From positions 248,001-312,000 of the forward strand of contig NZ_CP080417.1 of assembly GCF_019457535.1 (NCBI RefSeq): 64,000 nucleotides of DNA. The letters are read 5' to 3'. Positions within the stretch are counted from its first letter, which is position 1. Every line of letters begins with the position of its first letter. The notes beneath the pieces are model-generated. The model saw nothing but the letters and a program-made list of their open reading frames with translations. It made no database searches and was not told the origin of the DNA. The translations under genes were made by a program, and so were the position numbers. This DNA comes from Shewanella halotolerans. Its GTDB lineage: Bacteria > Pseudomonadota > Gammaproteobacteria > Enterobacterales > Shewanellaceae. Positions 49,935 to 59,156 of this stretch are shown piece after piece.

Positions 49935-50831
49935 TTATTGCTGCGCCATTTTCGTTAACATGGCGTCCTTTTCTTGCCAGATACGATTGAGTTGTTCCTG
50001 AAAACTGATCTTGTAGGCGCGATCATTGAGGTAGTCGCCACGCATCTCGGGAGCGATTTCGCTGACCTTGATGTGGACCCTGACCTGTTTGACCCGGCCG
50101 CAGATATAGTCCCAGTAGCTGGGTGTGTTGCCTGGATAATAGATGGTGACATCGACTAGTTTATGGATCTGCTCACCCATTGCCGACAGGGCGAAAGCCA
50201 TACCACCCGCCTTAGGCTTGAGCAGGTGGTTAAATTCTGAGTTTTGCTTTTGATGTTTCTCGGGTCTAAAGCGGGTGCCCTCGACAAAGTTCATCACACT
50301 GACCGGCTTAGTCTTAAACTTGGCGCAGGCCTTACGGGTGATCTCGATATCTTTGCCCCTGAGCTTTGGATTCTTGCGCAGTTGCGCGCTTGAGTATCGG
50401 CGCATGAATGGGAAGTCTAGCGCCCACCAGGCGAGGCCCAGCACTGGCACGTAGAGCAGCTCCTGCTTCAGGAAGAATTTCAGGAAAGGGATCTTATGGT
50501 TGAAGATACGTTGCAGGACCAAGATATCTACCCAAGATTGGTGGTTGGCGATCACCATGTACCACTCCTTGGGGGAGAGATTGCTGTCGCCTTCAATCTG
50601 AACATCCACTCGGTGGAACAGACGTTCGATTAAGGTGTTGACGCTGATCCAGGCGGTCGCGCAGTGATCCAACAGGTAGCTACACAGGGTACGTAGCGGC
50701 GTGATAGGGATAAGTTTTATTATACTTACCAATAAGATAGGTATTACCCAAAAAAGGGTGTTGATGACATAACAGCTAAATGCCAAGCTGCCTCTTATTA
50801 GTGATAACACCGCGCCCATTAAAGCCCCCAT
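49935..50831 (-). CDS. PlsC-type acyltransferase (YihG-like), paralogue
   Basis: A 298-residue acyltransferase with the same architecture as its neighbour: hydrophobic anchor (IRGSLAFSCYVINTLFWVIP), HX4D in ANHQSWVDILVLQ, and NFVEGTRFRPEK. The order of motifs and segments such as KPKAGGMAFALSAMGEQ show that the two arose by duplication. In E. coli YihG is single and influences acyl chain composition and motility; two copies suggest some division of substrate chain types, which is an inference. Confidence 0.87.
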   Translation of the reverse strand: MGALMGAVLSLIRGSLAFSCYVINTLFWVIPILLVSIIKLIPITPLRTLCSYLLDHCATAWISVNTLIERLFHRVDVQIEGDSNLSPKEWYMVIANHQSWVDILVLQRIFNHKIPFLKFFLKQELLYVPVLGLAWWALDFPFMRRYSSAQLRKNPKLRGKDIEITRKACAKFKTKPVSVMNFVEGTRFRPEKHQKQNSEFNHLLKPKAGGMAFALSAMGEQIHKLVDVTIYYPGNTPSYWDYICGRVKQVRVHIKVSEIAPEMRGDYLNDRAYKISFQEQLNRIWQEKDAMLTKMAQQ

Positions 50832-50934
50832 AAAAAATTCGGAGACCTATGTTACTCGCCTGAGCCCATTAGCTCAATCTTATCCTGTTCATCTTGCCAA
50901 GATAACCCTGTTTTAGGTAATGATATAACTGGTC

Positions 50935-52461
50935 TCAGTAAGGCGTTTTCAGGCTATTGAGCAGACGATCCATGGCGCGATAGCCAAGTGCTTGGGCGAT
51001 GTGGTGGCGTGCAACATCTTTGCTCTGCTCAAGATCGGCTATGGTGCGGGCAACCCTCTGCAGCCTGTGATAGCTGCGCACCGAGAGCCCGAGCTGGTTG
51101 ACACTCTGCTCGAGAAACTCGAGATCTTTCTGGCTGAAGCCTGCGGTTTGCGTGAGCAGTTTGCCGCTCAGCTCGGCGTTGAGTACTCCGGCGCGGCTCA
51201 GCTGGCGCTCCCTGGCCTGATGCACTCGCTGAGCAACATCTCGGCTGGTTTCACCACGCTGACTGCTGGTGAGTGTGCCTTGGGGCAGCCGGGGGACCTC
51301 TATGGTGAGATCGAAGCGATCGATGAAGGGCCCCGAGAGTCTGGCGAGATAGCGCTGGATCTGATCCGGGGTGGCTCTGGCGTTGGCGCTGTCGCCGCAG
51401 GGGCTGGGGTTCATGGCGGCGATCAACTGAAAGCGGCTGGCAAAGGTGAGCTTGGCGGCGGCGCGGGAGATCACCACCTCGCCTGTCTCCATCGGCTCTC
51501 GCAGGCAATCGAGCACCTTGCGGGGAAACTCGGCGACCTCGTCGAGGAAGAGCACGCCGCGATGGGCCAGGGAGATCTCGCCTGGCTTGGGGTGGCTGCC
51601 ACCGCCCACCAGTGAGATGGCCGAGCTGGTGTGGTGAGGGCAGCGAAAGGGGCGTTGATAAAAAGCCTGCATGGGAATGCTGAGCCCCGCCACCGAGTGA
51701 ATGGCGGCGACCTCCAACGCCTCGTCATAGTCCAGTGGCGGCAGCAGCTGCATCATGCGGCTGGCCAGCATTGTCTTACCCGTCCCCGGAGGACCGAGAA
51801 ATAATAGGTTATGATTGCCTGCGGCGGCGATCTCCAGGGCGCGCTTGGCTTGATATTGGCCTATCACATCGCTGAGGCACTTGTGGTCTGTGTCTGGTTG
51901 GGAGTCCAGCCACTGCAGATCTTGGGACAGGCCTGGCAGTGAAGTCTGACCGTGCAGGTACTGGGCTAAGCCTTGCAGGTGGGCGGCGAAGAAGCACTTT
52001 CGATAACCGACCAGTTCGGCGTCGTCTCGATTCTCCAGGGGGAGGACTAAGGTCTTGTCCTGCTTGCGGGCATCTATGATCACCGGCAAGATGCCGTTGC
52101 AGGGCCTTATTTGCCCGGAGAGGGCTAGCTCGCCGATGAACTCATGATCCGCTAAGTGGGTATCGGGCACCTGCTTGGAGGCAGCCAGTATGCCGATGGC
52201 GATGGGGAGATCGTAGCGGCCCCCCTGCTTGGGTAGATCCGCTGGGGCAAGATTGACGGTTATTCTGCGTTGCGGAAATTCAAATCCGGCGTTGATCAGG
52301 GCGCTGCGTACCCGCTCCTTGGCTTCCTTGACCGAGGTCTCCGGGAGTCCCACCAAGCTGAAGGCGGGCAAGCCATTGCTGAGATGCACTTCGACCGTGA
52401 CTTCGGGAGCTGCCACGCCCAGGCTGGCGCGCGTGGTGACGCAGGCGATGGCCATAAACAA
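50935..52461 (-). CDS. comM: ComM/YifB, Mg-chelatase-like helicase
   Basis: A 508-residue AAA+ protein of the YifB/ComM family. The N-terminal ChlI-like domain starts FMAIACVTTRASLGVAAPEV; Walker A is GPPGTGKT (residues 223-230), Walker B in HRGVLFLDEVAEF, and the C-terminal Mg_chelatase_C region includes SVRSYHRLQRVARTIADLE. ComM is a hexameric helicase that drives branch migration during natural transformation in Vibrio and Acinetobacter. It is likely a single-gene unit with its promoter in the 323-base gap on its right. Confidence 0.93.
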   Translation of the reverse strand: MFMAIACVTTRASLGVAAPEVTVEVHLSNGLPAFSLVGLPETSVKEAKERVRSALINAGFEFPQRRITVNLAPADLPKQGGRYDLPIAIGILAASKQVPDTHLADHEFIGELALSGQIRPCNGILPVIIDARKQDKTLVLPLENRDDAELVGYRKCFFAAHLQGLAQYLHGQTSLPGLSQDLQWLDSQPDTDHKCLSDVIGQYQAKRALEIAAAGNHNLLFLGPPGTGKTMLASRMMQLLPPLDYDEALEVAAIHSVAGLSIPMQAFYQRPFRCPHHTSSAISLVGGGSHPKPGEISLAHRGVLFLDEVAEFPRKVLDCLREPMETGEVVISRAAAKLTFASRFQLIAAMNPSPCGDSANARATPDQIQRYLARLSGPFIDRFDLTIEVPRLPQGTLTSSQRGETSRDVAQRVHQARERQLSRAGVLNAELSGKLLTQTAGFSQKDLEFLEQSVNQLGLSVRSYHRLQRVARTIADLEQSKDVARHHIAQALGYRAMDRLLNSLKTPY

Positions 52462-52784
52462 ATCCTTTTGTTTTTGTTGTTAAACCTGAAAGAAAGTGTA
52501 GCAGGGATACGTTTTTTAGGCGTTTTGTACAAAATTTAGTTGCCAATTGGCCAATTTCTGATAAAAGGTGCTCCATATTCTCAACCGTCTCTTATTGCGG
52601 CACTGTTCCCGCCAATTCGGCATCTTGAGGTGGAATCTCAATCACGTCTTATGAAGGTGTAAGTCACTATAATGGTTGGCGTCTTCACACTGCATACATC
52701 ATTTAGGGTTAATGTCTCTTAGTCCTCATCCCTGGGGAGCGCTTGGCCGATGCTGGCCTGTCTGAGCTTTAGGTTAGGTTTAAA
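52462..52784. other. Divergent intergenic region comM to paeA
   Basis: A 323-base gap with no convincing gene. A good -10-like TATAAT is at 52668-52673 in the paeA direction, but no clear -35 lies at the right distance. Short GC-rich segments (about 52730-52770) could fold in the paeA leader. I saw no riboswitch that I can name. Confidence 0.4.
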
Positions 52785-54107
52785 ATGAGTCTACTAGATA
52801 ACATGTTGATTATTTTGTTGTTGATCGGCACCAGTTGTTTCTTCTCCATGTCGGAGATCGCCCTGGCGGCGGCGCGTAAGATCCGCCTGCGTCAGCTGGC
52901 CGACGAGGGGGATCCCCGTGCGGAAAGGGTGTTACAGCTGCAGGCTCATCCCGGCAGTTTCTTTACCGTGGTGCAGATAGGGTTGAATGCGGTGGCGATC
53001 ATGGGTGGTATCGTGGGTGAGTCCGCCTTTACCCCTTATATCAAGGCTGGATTACACTCTTGGGTGGCCGATCCCTGGCTTAGTCAGCTCAGCTTTGTGT
53101 TGTCATTTATCATAGTGACCAGCCTGTTTATCCTGATCGCCGACCTGATGCCCAAGCGGGTCGCCATGGCGATGCCTGAGCGGGTGGCGCTGGTGCTTGT
53201 CGGCCCCATGACCTTCTGTATCCGCCTGTTGACGCCCCTAGTATGGGTATTCAACGGTCTAGCCAATGCCATCTTTCGTCTATTGCAGATCCCCACGGCC
53301 CGTAACGACCAAGTGACCTCTGACGACATCTATGCCGTGATGGACGCAGGCGCCGAGGCGGGCGTGCTGGATAAGGATGAGCAGCAGATGATCGAGAACG
53401 TGTTCGAGATGCAGACGGTACCTGTCACCGCGGCCATGACGGCGCGGGAGAGCCTGGTCTACTTTCTGCTGCAGGACGATGAGGAGGTGATCAAACGCAA
53501 GATCGCCGAAGATCCCCATACCAAGTTTCTGGTGTGCGACGGCCAGCTGGACACCATCAAGGGGGTCGTCGACGCCAAGGAGTTGTTGATTCGGGTGATC
53601 AATGGCCAGAGTATCACCCTCAAGGACAGCACCTTAGTACACAACTGTCTGATCATCCCGGATAGCCTGAGCCTGTCGGAATCGATGGAATATTTTAAGA
53701 ATCACAGGGCCGATTTTGCCGTGGTGATGAACGAATATGCCCTGGTGGTCGGCATAGTGACCACCAACGATCTACAGAGCGCCGTGATGGGCGCCTGGTC
53801 ACTCCATGAGAGTGAGGAGCAGATCATCGCCCGGGATAAGGACTCCTGGCTGGTGGATGGCGTGACGCCGATAACTGACGTGATGCGCGCCTTCGGTATC
53901 GAGGCCTTCCCACAGAGTCAGAACTACGAGACCATCGCCGGTTTCATGATGTTTATGCTGCGTAAGATCCCCAAGCGCACCGATTTCGTGAATTTCGGTG
54001 GCTACAAGTTTGAGGTGGTGGATATCGATGCCTATAAGGTGGACCAGCTGTTGGTGACGCGCATTCCCGCCGAGGTTCCGCCCTTAGTGGCGGCAGTCGA
54101 GCAGTAA
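52785..54107 (+). CDS. paeA: Polyamine export protein PaeA (YtfL), CNNM-CBS family
   Basis: A 440-residue membrane protein. The N-terminal CNNM/DUF21 domain starts ILLLIGTSCFFSMSEIALAA and includes NPLVW-like TPLVWVFNGLANAIFRLLQI; a CBS pair follows (TAAMTARESLVYFLL, FAVVMNEYALVVGIVT); the C-terminal CorC_HlyC domain contains NYETIAGFMMFMLRKIPKRT and YKFEVVDIDAYKVDQLLVTRI. The match to E. coli YtfL is close along the whole length. PaeA exports putrescine and cadaverine and protects stationary cells from polyamine stress in enterobacteria. Confidence 0.9.
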   Translation: MSLLDNMLIILLLIGTSCFFSMSEIALAAARKIRLRQLADEGDPRAERVLQLQAHPGSFFTVVQIGLNAVAIMGGIVGESAFTPYIKAGLHSWVADPWLSQLSFVLSFIIVTSLFILIADLMPKRVAMAMPERVALVLVGPMTFCIRLLTPLVWVFNGLANAIFRLLQIPTARNDQVTSDDIYAVMDAGAEAGVLDKDEQQMIENVFEMQTVPVTAAMTARESLVYFLLQDDEEVIKRKIAEDPHTKFLVCDGQLDTIKGVVDAKELLIRVINGQSITLKDSTLVHNCLIIPDSLSLSESMEYFKNHRADFAVVMNEYALVVGIVTTNDLQSAVMGAWSLHESEEQIIARDKDSWLVDGVTPITDVMRAFGIEAFPQSQNYETIAGFMMFMLRKIPKRTDFVNFGGYKFEVVDIDAYKVDQLLVTRIPAEVPPLVAAVEQ

Positions 54108-54134
54108 TGAACCGTGTGACAGGGTTAGACAGTC

Positions 54135-54968
54135 TCAGGGGCTGAACTGCCCCAGAGGTGCAGGCATATCGGTCACCTGTGAGAAGGTCTCATAGTCGCT
54201 GTTATTCTGTTTGCTGCGATACATGGCGATGTCGGCATGCTTCATCAGGGTCTTTCTGTCGTCGCCATCTTGGGGGTATAGGGCAATGCCTATGCTGATG
54301 CCAACGGCGAGCAGATGGCCCTCGCAGTGGATATCTTCGATCACCGCCTTTTGGATCTGCTTAGCCAGACGCTGGGCCTGGCCGAGCTCGCTCTTGGGCA
54401 TTAGCACGGCAAACTCATCGCCCCCCAATCGCACCGGAAGTGCCTGGGGCGGCATGATGCGCTCGATACGGTAGGCAATGATCTCCAGCACCTTGTCACC
54501 GGCGTCGTGGCCCAGGTTGTCGTTGATCATCTTGAAGTCGTTGAGATCCATCATGATGAAGCCGAAGGGGGAGCCGTTTTCCTTGATCAGCCGTTCCATG
54601 GTTTCATACAGCATGTGGCGATTGGGCAGATCGGTCAGCGAATCGTGATAGGCCTGGTAGTGTTTATCTTCCAGTGTGTCTTGCAGCTTGACTATGGTCT
54701 TCTTGCTCATCTTGACCACCAACCAGACGAAGGCACCACCGGCGGAAAATACCAGTGAGACCACGGTTTCCAGCGTGCCAGTTTCCCGGTTAAGCAGCAT
54801 CCACAGAAATCCCAGGTAGCCGAAAATAAACATGCCAATCATAAATAGCAGCAGGTGCCAACCTTGTGTCTGTGGTGGTTTCAGCAGACAGATCTGATAG
54901 GTAGGAATGAGCGATGCGAGCAGTCCCATCAAACCGATCAATACAATAAAAATGGCAAAGGCGGTCAT
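54135..54968 (-). CDS. Membrane diguanylate cyclase (GGDEF)
   Basis: A 277-residue protein with three N-terminal membrane helices (FIVLIGLMGLLASLIPTYQI, LLLFMIGMFIFGYLGFLWML, TVVSLVFSAGGAFVWLVVKM) and a GGDEF domain. The active site is intact: RLGGDEFAVL, with DSLTDLPNRHMLYETM and DLNDFKMINDNLGHDAGDK upstream. The RxxD product-inhibition site is absent five residues before GGDEF. It should make cyclic di-GMP. The ATG at 54968 (MTAFAIFIVL) is used because GGGGGAG lies just upstream; an in-frame ATG at 55016 has none. Confidence 0.88.
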   Translation of the reverse strand: MTAFAIFIVLIGLMGLLASLIPTYQICLLKPPQTQGWHLLLFMIGMFIFGYLGFLWMLLNRETGTLETVVSLVFSAGGAFVWLVVKMSKKTIVKLQDTLEDKHYQAYHDSLTDLPNRHMLYETMERLIKENGSPFGFIMMDLNDFKMINDNLGHDAGDKVLEIIAYRIERIMPPQALPVRLGGDEFAVLMPKSELGQAQRLAKQIQKAVIEDIHCEGHLLAVGISIGIALYPQDGDDRKTLMKHADIAMYRSKQNNSDYETFSQVTDMPAPLGQFSP

Positions 54969-55196
54969 GTCTCCCCCTTTCAGTGCATTGGCGTTGAGTG
55001 TGTCATTCCTTGGCATGGACGTACCGTCTTAGGGTTAGGGTAAAGGTCACGTCGGGTTCGCCAACTGCTTGAAAGTCTTGTGGCTGAGATGTCGGTATTA
55101 AGTATAGGCTAAGTTGGCTGCAAGGTAGCTGGCCGCCCGGTTTATCTCATCGCCCACGCAATAAATTTAGGGCAATAGGTTAGGGTCAGTAGGCGT

Positions 55197-55228
55197 GACT
55201 CAATAGGTTTGACTCAATAGGTTTGACT
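55197..55228. repeat. 14-bp tandem duplication at a gene end
   Basis: GACTCAATAGGTTT is repeated directly (55197-55210, 55211-55224) with a partial third copy GACT. The repeat crosses the stop codon of the solute-binding protein gene, so the coding end is the inner copy and the outer copy lies after the stop. Confidence 0.7.
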
Positions 55229-56023
55229 AAGTAGCTGCAGGTGATGCTCGAGCAGGGGGCGTAATTTGCCCTGTTTGTTGAGGCTGTCGATCTTGGCATC
55301 GAATAGCTGCTTGATGGTCTCTTTGTGGGGCGAGTTCTTCGAGATCAGCATATAGAAGGGTTCGGGCTTGGCGTTGGGCGCCGTGATACCTGCAAGCCGG
55401 GTGTAGAAGTCTTCCATCTTGTTGATGGCCAAGGTGCCGCTGAGTGTCTCCTTGCGGGCGAGGAAGAACTGGCAGCGCTTCTTGGTGAGCATCTCGGGTA
55501 GTTGAGCTAGGTTGCGGATCTGAAACAGGTGAAAGTCGGGCTTGAGGCCGAAGTTCTCATAGTTGAAGTTTTTGATGCCACACACGCTGCCATAGTCGTT
55601 GAGCTGCTCAAGGCGCTGCACCTCTACCCCCTTGGGAAAGTCTGACTTGAGGTAGTAGTAGCTGGGGGTCAGATAATAGTAGGGGGCGGAGATTAGATAG
55701 TCACGGCGACGCTCGCTGTTAAGCGACGCGCTCATGGCAGCATCGACCGTGCCCTGTTTGACCTCCTTGAGGCAACGATTCCAGGGCAGGGCGATCACCT
55801 TATGGCTCAGCACGCTCTTGCCGAAGGCAAGGTTGAGGATGTCGATGTCGTAACCTATGCTGCGGGGCTCGACGTTCTGGTTACGGTCGAAATAGTTGAA
55901 GGGGGGGAACTCGGTGTTTTCGACACATATGGTGACAGAGGCCGTGGCCAGGGCGGGAAGGGCCGAGAATAACAAGGCGAAGCCACAGCATAAGCGAGTG
56001 ACCAAGCGTCCCCATGACACCAT
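55214..56023 (-). CDS. Periplasmic solute-binding protein, family 3-like
   Basis: A 269-residue exported protein. A signal peptide (CCGFALLFSALPALATAS) leads to VTICVENTEFPPFNYFDR, the usual start of family 3 (amino-acid type) binding domains; IGYDIDILNLAFG and GTVDAAMSASLNSERRRDYLI are further landmarks. There are no neighbouring ABC transporter genes and no transmembrane or GGDEF/kinase output, so it may serve as a free sensor or scavenging protein. Several Cys (RCLKEV, VCGIKN, RCQFFL) may pair. Ligand unknown. Confidence 0.82.
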   Translation of the reverse strand: MVSWGRLVTRLCCGFALLFSALPALATASVTICVENTEFPPFNYFDRNQNVEPRSIGYDIDILNLAFGKSVLSHKVIALPWNRCLKEVKQGTVDAAMSASLNSERRRDYLISAPYYYLTPSYYYLKSDFPKGVEVQRLEQLNDYGSVCGIKNFNYENFGLKPDFHLFQIRNLAQLPEMLTKKRCQFFLARKETLSGTLAINKMEDFYTRLAGITAPNAKPEPFYMLISKNSPHKETIKQLFDAKIDSLNKQGKLRPLLEHHLQLLSQTY

Positions 56024-56090
56024 AGCTAACCTCTTGAAAATTCTTCGATGAAATCAGTATAGCAGAGGCCTGCCCTAAGCAAGTTTTTTG

Positions 56091-56975
56091 CTAGTTGACC
56101 GCATTGAGTTCTTTGACGAAGGCGGCGATCACCGGCTCATCTTCACGGCTTTTCTTGCTGCAACAGCCAAGTTCGAAGGGCGGGATGGCGACCGGCGAGC
56201 TAAGCTGCTGGATCCTGTCTTTTACCGGGCTGTTTTGAATCACCACCTCTGGGGTGATGCTTACCCCACAGCCCAGTGCCACCATGGAGGCGATTGCCTC
56301 CTGCCCCGAGACCTGGGCATAGACATTGGCACTGAGCCCCAGCTGCTTGAACCAGTTCTCGATTCTCAGTCGCCCAGGGCCATGTTCCGGCAGGATGAAG
56401 GGCAGGCGGTCCCAGGGAATATAGGGTTCGGTCAGTAGCTCCTGCACCGCGCATTTGAAGGTGGGGGCGATAATCACCAAGGGCACATTGTCTATCTTGA
56501 TGAAGTGCAAGGACTCGGGCAGGGACTCGGGCTTAGCGGCGATGCTGATGTCGGCGCGGTTTTGTCGCACCATCTCTACCGCATTGGCGGCGTCCCCCGT
56601 GGTGAGGGCGATCTCCACCAGGGGATGCTCGTTGCGAAAGCGATCCAGCAGCGCCGGTAGGTGGCTATAGGCGGCGGTGACCGAACAGTAGATGTTGAGG
56701 CGGCCGCGCAGCAGATCCTGTTTGGGATCCAGCCTGTGTTTCAGCTTGCTCCAGTTATCCAGAGTCTGCTCGGCAAAGTGACGATACTCGACGCCGGCAT
56801 TGGTGAGGGTCACGCTGCGATTGTCGCGCTCGAACAGCTTGGCTCCTACCTCTTCCTCCAGGCGCTGCATGGCGCGGCTCAGGGTGGAGGGGCTGACATG
56901 CATCTGCTGGGCAGTGCGGGCAAAATGCAGGCTGTTGCTCAGGTGCAGATAGAGTTTGATGGTACGAATATCCAT
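56091..56975 (-). CDS. ilvY: IlvY, LysR-type activator of ilvC
   Basis: A 294-residue LysR regulator. MDIRTIKLYLHLSNSLHFAR followed by QQMHVSPSTLSRAMQRLEEE is characteristic of IlvY, as is FERDNRSVTLTNAG. It is divergent from ilvC, the standard arrangement. IlvY activates ilvC when acetolactate or acetohydroxybutyrate accumulates. Its operator is visible in the 191-base intergenic region. Confidence 0.93.
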   Translation of the reverse strand: MDIRTIKLYLHLSNSLHFARTAQQMHVSPSTLSRAMQRLEEEVGAKLFERDNRSVTLTNAGVEYRHFAEQTLDNWSKLKHRLDPKQDLLRGRLNIYCSVTAAYSHLPALLDRFRNEHPLVEIALTTGDAANAVEMVRQNRADISIAAKPESLPESLHFIKIDNVPLVIIAPTFKCAVQELLTEPYIPWDRLPFILPEHGPGRLRIENWFKQLGLSANVYAQVSGQEAIASMVALGCGVSITPEVVIQNSPVKDRIQQLSSPVAIPPFELGCCSKKSREDEPVIAAFVKELNAVN

Positions 56976-57025
56976 GGTGGCGCCTTACTTTTTAGCTTGA
57001 TTCGAGAGTGAGACCGGTCCTTCTT

Positions 57026-57046
57026 ATATTGCAAAAAATGCAATAT
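57026..57046. promoter_or_regulatory. IlvY operator
   Basis: ATATTGCA (57026-57033) and TGCAATAT (57039-57046) are perfect inverted repeats separated by five A. The core TTGCA-N5-TGCAA fits the IlvY type. It lies 51 bases from the ilvY start and 121 bases from the ilvC start, between the divergent genes. A second half-site, AAGCAAT, follows near 57073. Confidence 0.75.
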
Positions 57047-57166
57047 GACGTTTCGAATATATCATTTTAAGCAATAAAAGACATGGGCTATAGTTGATCT
57101 CATTCACAGCTTGGCCAAGGCGGTTGAGCCCATTTTCAACGGTTTCGTTTAAAGGTAGGGAATCTG

Positions 57167-58648
57167 ATGGCTAATTATTTTAACTCTCTGAATTTACGCC
57201 AACAATTAGAGCAACTTGGCCAATGTCGTTTTATGGACCGCAGCGAATTTAGCCAAGGCTGTGACTATATTAAGGGCTGGAATATCGTCATCCTGGGCTG
57301 TGGTGCCCAAGGCCTTAACCAGGGCCTCAACATGCGCGATTCTGGCCTGAATATCTCTTTTGCCCTGCGTGAGCAGGCGATTGCCGAGAAACGTCCTTCC
57401 TACCAGAAAGCCACCGGCAACGGTTTCCGTGTTGGTACCTTTGAAGAGCTGATCCCTGATGCGGATCTGGTGCTTAACCTGACGCCCGACAAGCAACACA
57501 CGGATGCGGTGAATGCCGTGATGCCGTTGATGAAGCAGGGCGCGGTACTCTCTTATTCTCACGGTTTCAACATAGTGGAAGAGGGCATGCAGGTGCGTCC
57601 CGACATCACCGTCATCATGGTGGCGCCTAAGTGTCCGGGTACCGAGGTGCGCGAAGAGTACAAGCGTGGTTTCGGCGTACCAACCCTGATCGCCGTACAC
57701 CCAGAAAACGATCCTAAGGGCGATGGCCTGGAAGTGGCCAAGGCCTATGCCAGCGCTACCGGTGGCGATCGCGCTGGCGTGCTGCACTCCTCTTTCATCG
57801 CCGAGGTGAAGTCGGATCTGATGGGCGAGCAGACCATCTTGTGTGGCATGCTGCAGACCGGTGCCATCCTGGGCTATGAGAAGATGGTGGCCGACGGTAT
57901 CGAGCCTGGCTACGCCGCCAAGCTAATTCAGCAAGGTTGGGAGACCACTACCGAAGCGCTTAAGCATGGTGGTATCACTCACATGATGGATCGCCTCTCA
58001 AACCCTGCCAAGATCAAGGCATTCGAGATGGCCGAGGAGCTCAAAGCGATTCTGCAACCACTGTTTGAGAAGCACATGGACGACATCATCAGCGGTGAGT
58101 TCTCTAAGACCATGATGGAAGACTGGGCTAACGACGATGCCAACTTGCTTAAATGGCGCGCCGAGACCAACGAAACTGGCTTCGAGAATGCCCCAACATG
58201 TGATGAGGCGATCGACGAGCAGACCTATTTCGATAAGGGGATCTTCCTGGTCGCCATGATCAAGGCGGGTGTGGAACTGGCCTTCGATACCATGGTATCG
58301 GCCGGTATCGTCGAAGAGTCGGCCTACTATGAGTCGCTGCATGAGACACCGCTTATCGCCAATACCATCGCCCGTAAGCGTCTTTACGAGATGAACGTGG
58401 TGATCTCAGATACCGCCGAATATGGCTGTTACCTGTTTAACCATGCGGCCGTACCATTGCTGCGTGACTATGTGAATCAGATGTCTCCCGAGTACCTGGG
58501 CGGCGGCCTGAAAGACAGTGGCAACGGCGTCGATAACCTGCGTCTGATCGAGGTGAACGATGCTATCCGTCACACCGCGGTTGAGTACATAGGTGCCGAG
58601 CTTCGCGGTTACATGACCGAGATGAAGCGCATCGTAGAAGAAGCTTAA
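57167..58648 (+). CDS. ilvC: Ketol-acid reductoisomerase (class II)
   Basis: A 493-residue class II (long) enzyme, as in E. coli. The NADPH-binding loop is in IVILGCGAQGLNQGLNMRDSG, and two tandem C-terminal knotted domains follow (VKSDLMGEQTILCGMLQTG with Mg ligands; ETPLIANTIARKRLYEMNVV in the second). It converts acetolactate or acetohydroxybutyrate to dihydroxy acids in Val, Leu and Ile synthesis. It is regulated by the divergent IlvY. A terminator follows at 58802. Confidence 0.96.
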   Translation: MANYFNSLNLRQQLEQLGQCRFMDRSEFSQGCDYIKGWNIVILGCGAQGLNQGLNMRDSGLNISFALREQAIAEKRPSYQKATGNGFRVGTFEELIPDADLVLNLTPDKQHTDAVNAVMPLMKQGAVLSYSHGFNIVEEGMQVRPDITVIMVAPKCPGTEVREEYKRGFGVPTLIAVHPENDPKGDGLEVAKAYASATGGDRAGVLHSSFIAEVKSDLMGEQTILCGMLQTGAILGYEKMVADGIEPGYAAKLIQQGWETTTEALKHGGITHMMDRLSNPAKIKAFEMAEELKAILQPLFEKHMDDIISGEFSKTMMEDWANDDANLLKWRAETNETGFENAPTCDEAIDEQTYFDKGIFLVAMIKAGVELAFDTMVSAGIVEESAYYESLHETPLIANTIARKRLYEMNVVISDTAEYGCYLFNHAAVPLLRDYVNQMSPEYLGGGLKDSGNGVDNLRLIEVNDAIRHTAVEYIGAELRGYMTEMKRIVEEA

Positions 58649-58681
58649 TTATCAATATATTAATCCACGGTTGTTTAGTGG

Positions 58682-58730
58682 TTGGGCCGAGCTTTCTCAG
58701 TTTCGAAATAGAAAAATTGAGTCGGCCCAA
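58682..58730 (+). other. Long stem-loop in the ilvC 3' region
   Basis: TTGGGCCGA (58682-58690) and TCGGCCCAA (58722-58730) pair perfectly, and CTCAGTTT pairs with AATTGAG inside. No U-run follows, so it is more likely an mRNA end structure than a terminator. It begins the 508-base gap between ilvC and ilvG, which also holds the ilvC terminator and the ilv leader. Confidence 0.6.
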
Positions 58731-58801
58731 GAGTCAAACCCAAGAGTCACATGAGTAGGGAAATATCTGGTCTTGATTGGCTTGCTAGCGCTGCCCGAGA
58801 C

Positions 58802-58820
58802 GCCTGTGAACAGGCTTTTT
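58802..58820 (+). terminator. Intrinsic terminator after ilvC
   Basis: GCCTG (58802-58806) and CAGGC pair around TGAA, followed by five T. It separates ilvC from the ilvGMED leader. Confidence 0.7.
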
Positions 58821-58946
58821 ACAGATAGTCGCAGGTTTTGGTTGTGTTATTCGTTGGCTTTGTGGTATTGATTAAAAGGTCGGCTAAATTGAGTTGACCG
58901 AGATACAGAATTTAAGCAAACAAAGATTAGGAAACTGAAAAACACC

Positions 58947-59042
58947 ATGTTTAACCAAGCTGCCCTCCTCATTATTGAGATTATTACCGTAGTGATTATT
59001 AAATCACAGCGGGGGCATCGCATGGCGCGTCGACACACCTAA
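58947..59042 (+). CDS. ilvL: ilv operon leader peptide
   Basis: A 31-codon open frame starting MFNQAALLIIEIITVVII and ending RRHT. Six Ile, two Val, two Leu and a Thr codon fall within residues 7-18. It lies 22 bases before an intrinsic terminator, upstream of ilvG. This is the standard arrangement for attenuation by charged Ile, Val and Leu tRNA. After the control codons comes a GC-rich segment AGCGGGGG (59008-59015) that can pair with the left arm of the terminator. Confidence 0.88.
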   Translation: MFNQAALLIIEIITVVIIKSQRGHRMARRHT

Positions 59043-59063
59043 TCAGGTCAAGATTGCAACAAG

Positions 59064-59095
59064 AACCCCCGCTCCGAAAGGACCGGGGGTTTTTT
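59064..59095 (+). terminator. ilv attenuator terminator
   Basis: AACCCCCG and CGGGGGT form the outer stem, TCC and GGA with a GAAA loop form the inner, and a T-run follows. The alternative pairing of AGCGGGGG (59008-59015) with CCCCCGCT (59066-59073) would break it, so stalling of the ribosome at upstream Ile codons should allow read-through. Confidence 0.88.
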
Positions 59096-59156
59096 GTTTT
59101 TAGCACTCATGACTTGCTTAACCCAGAAAAACACTTAATTACGCAGGATAGGGCAG

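Noticed and set aside
52724..52784. yybP-ykoY or Mg riboswitch in the paeA leader
   Set aside because: Some GC-rich pairing is possible, but none of the conserved motifs of those classes was recognised.
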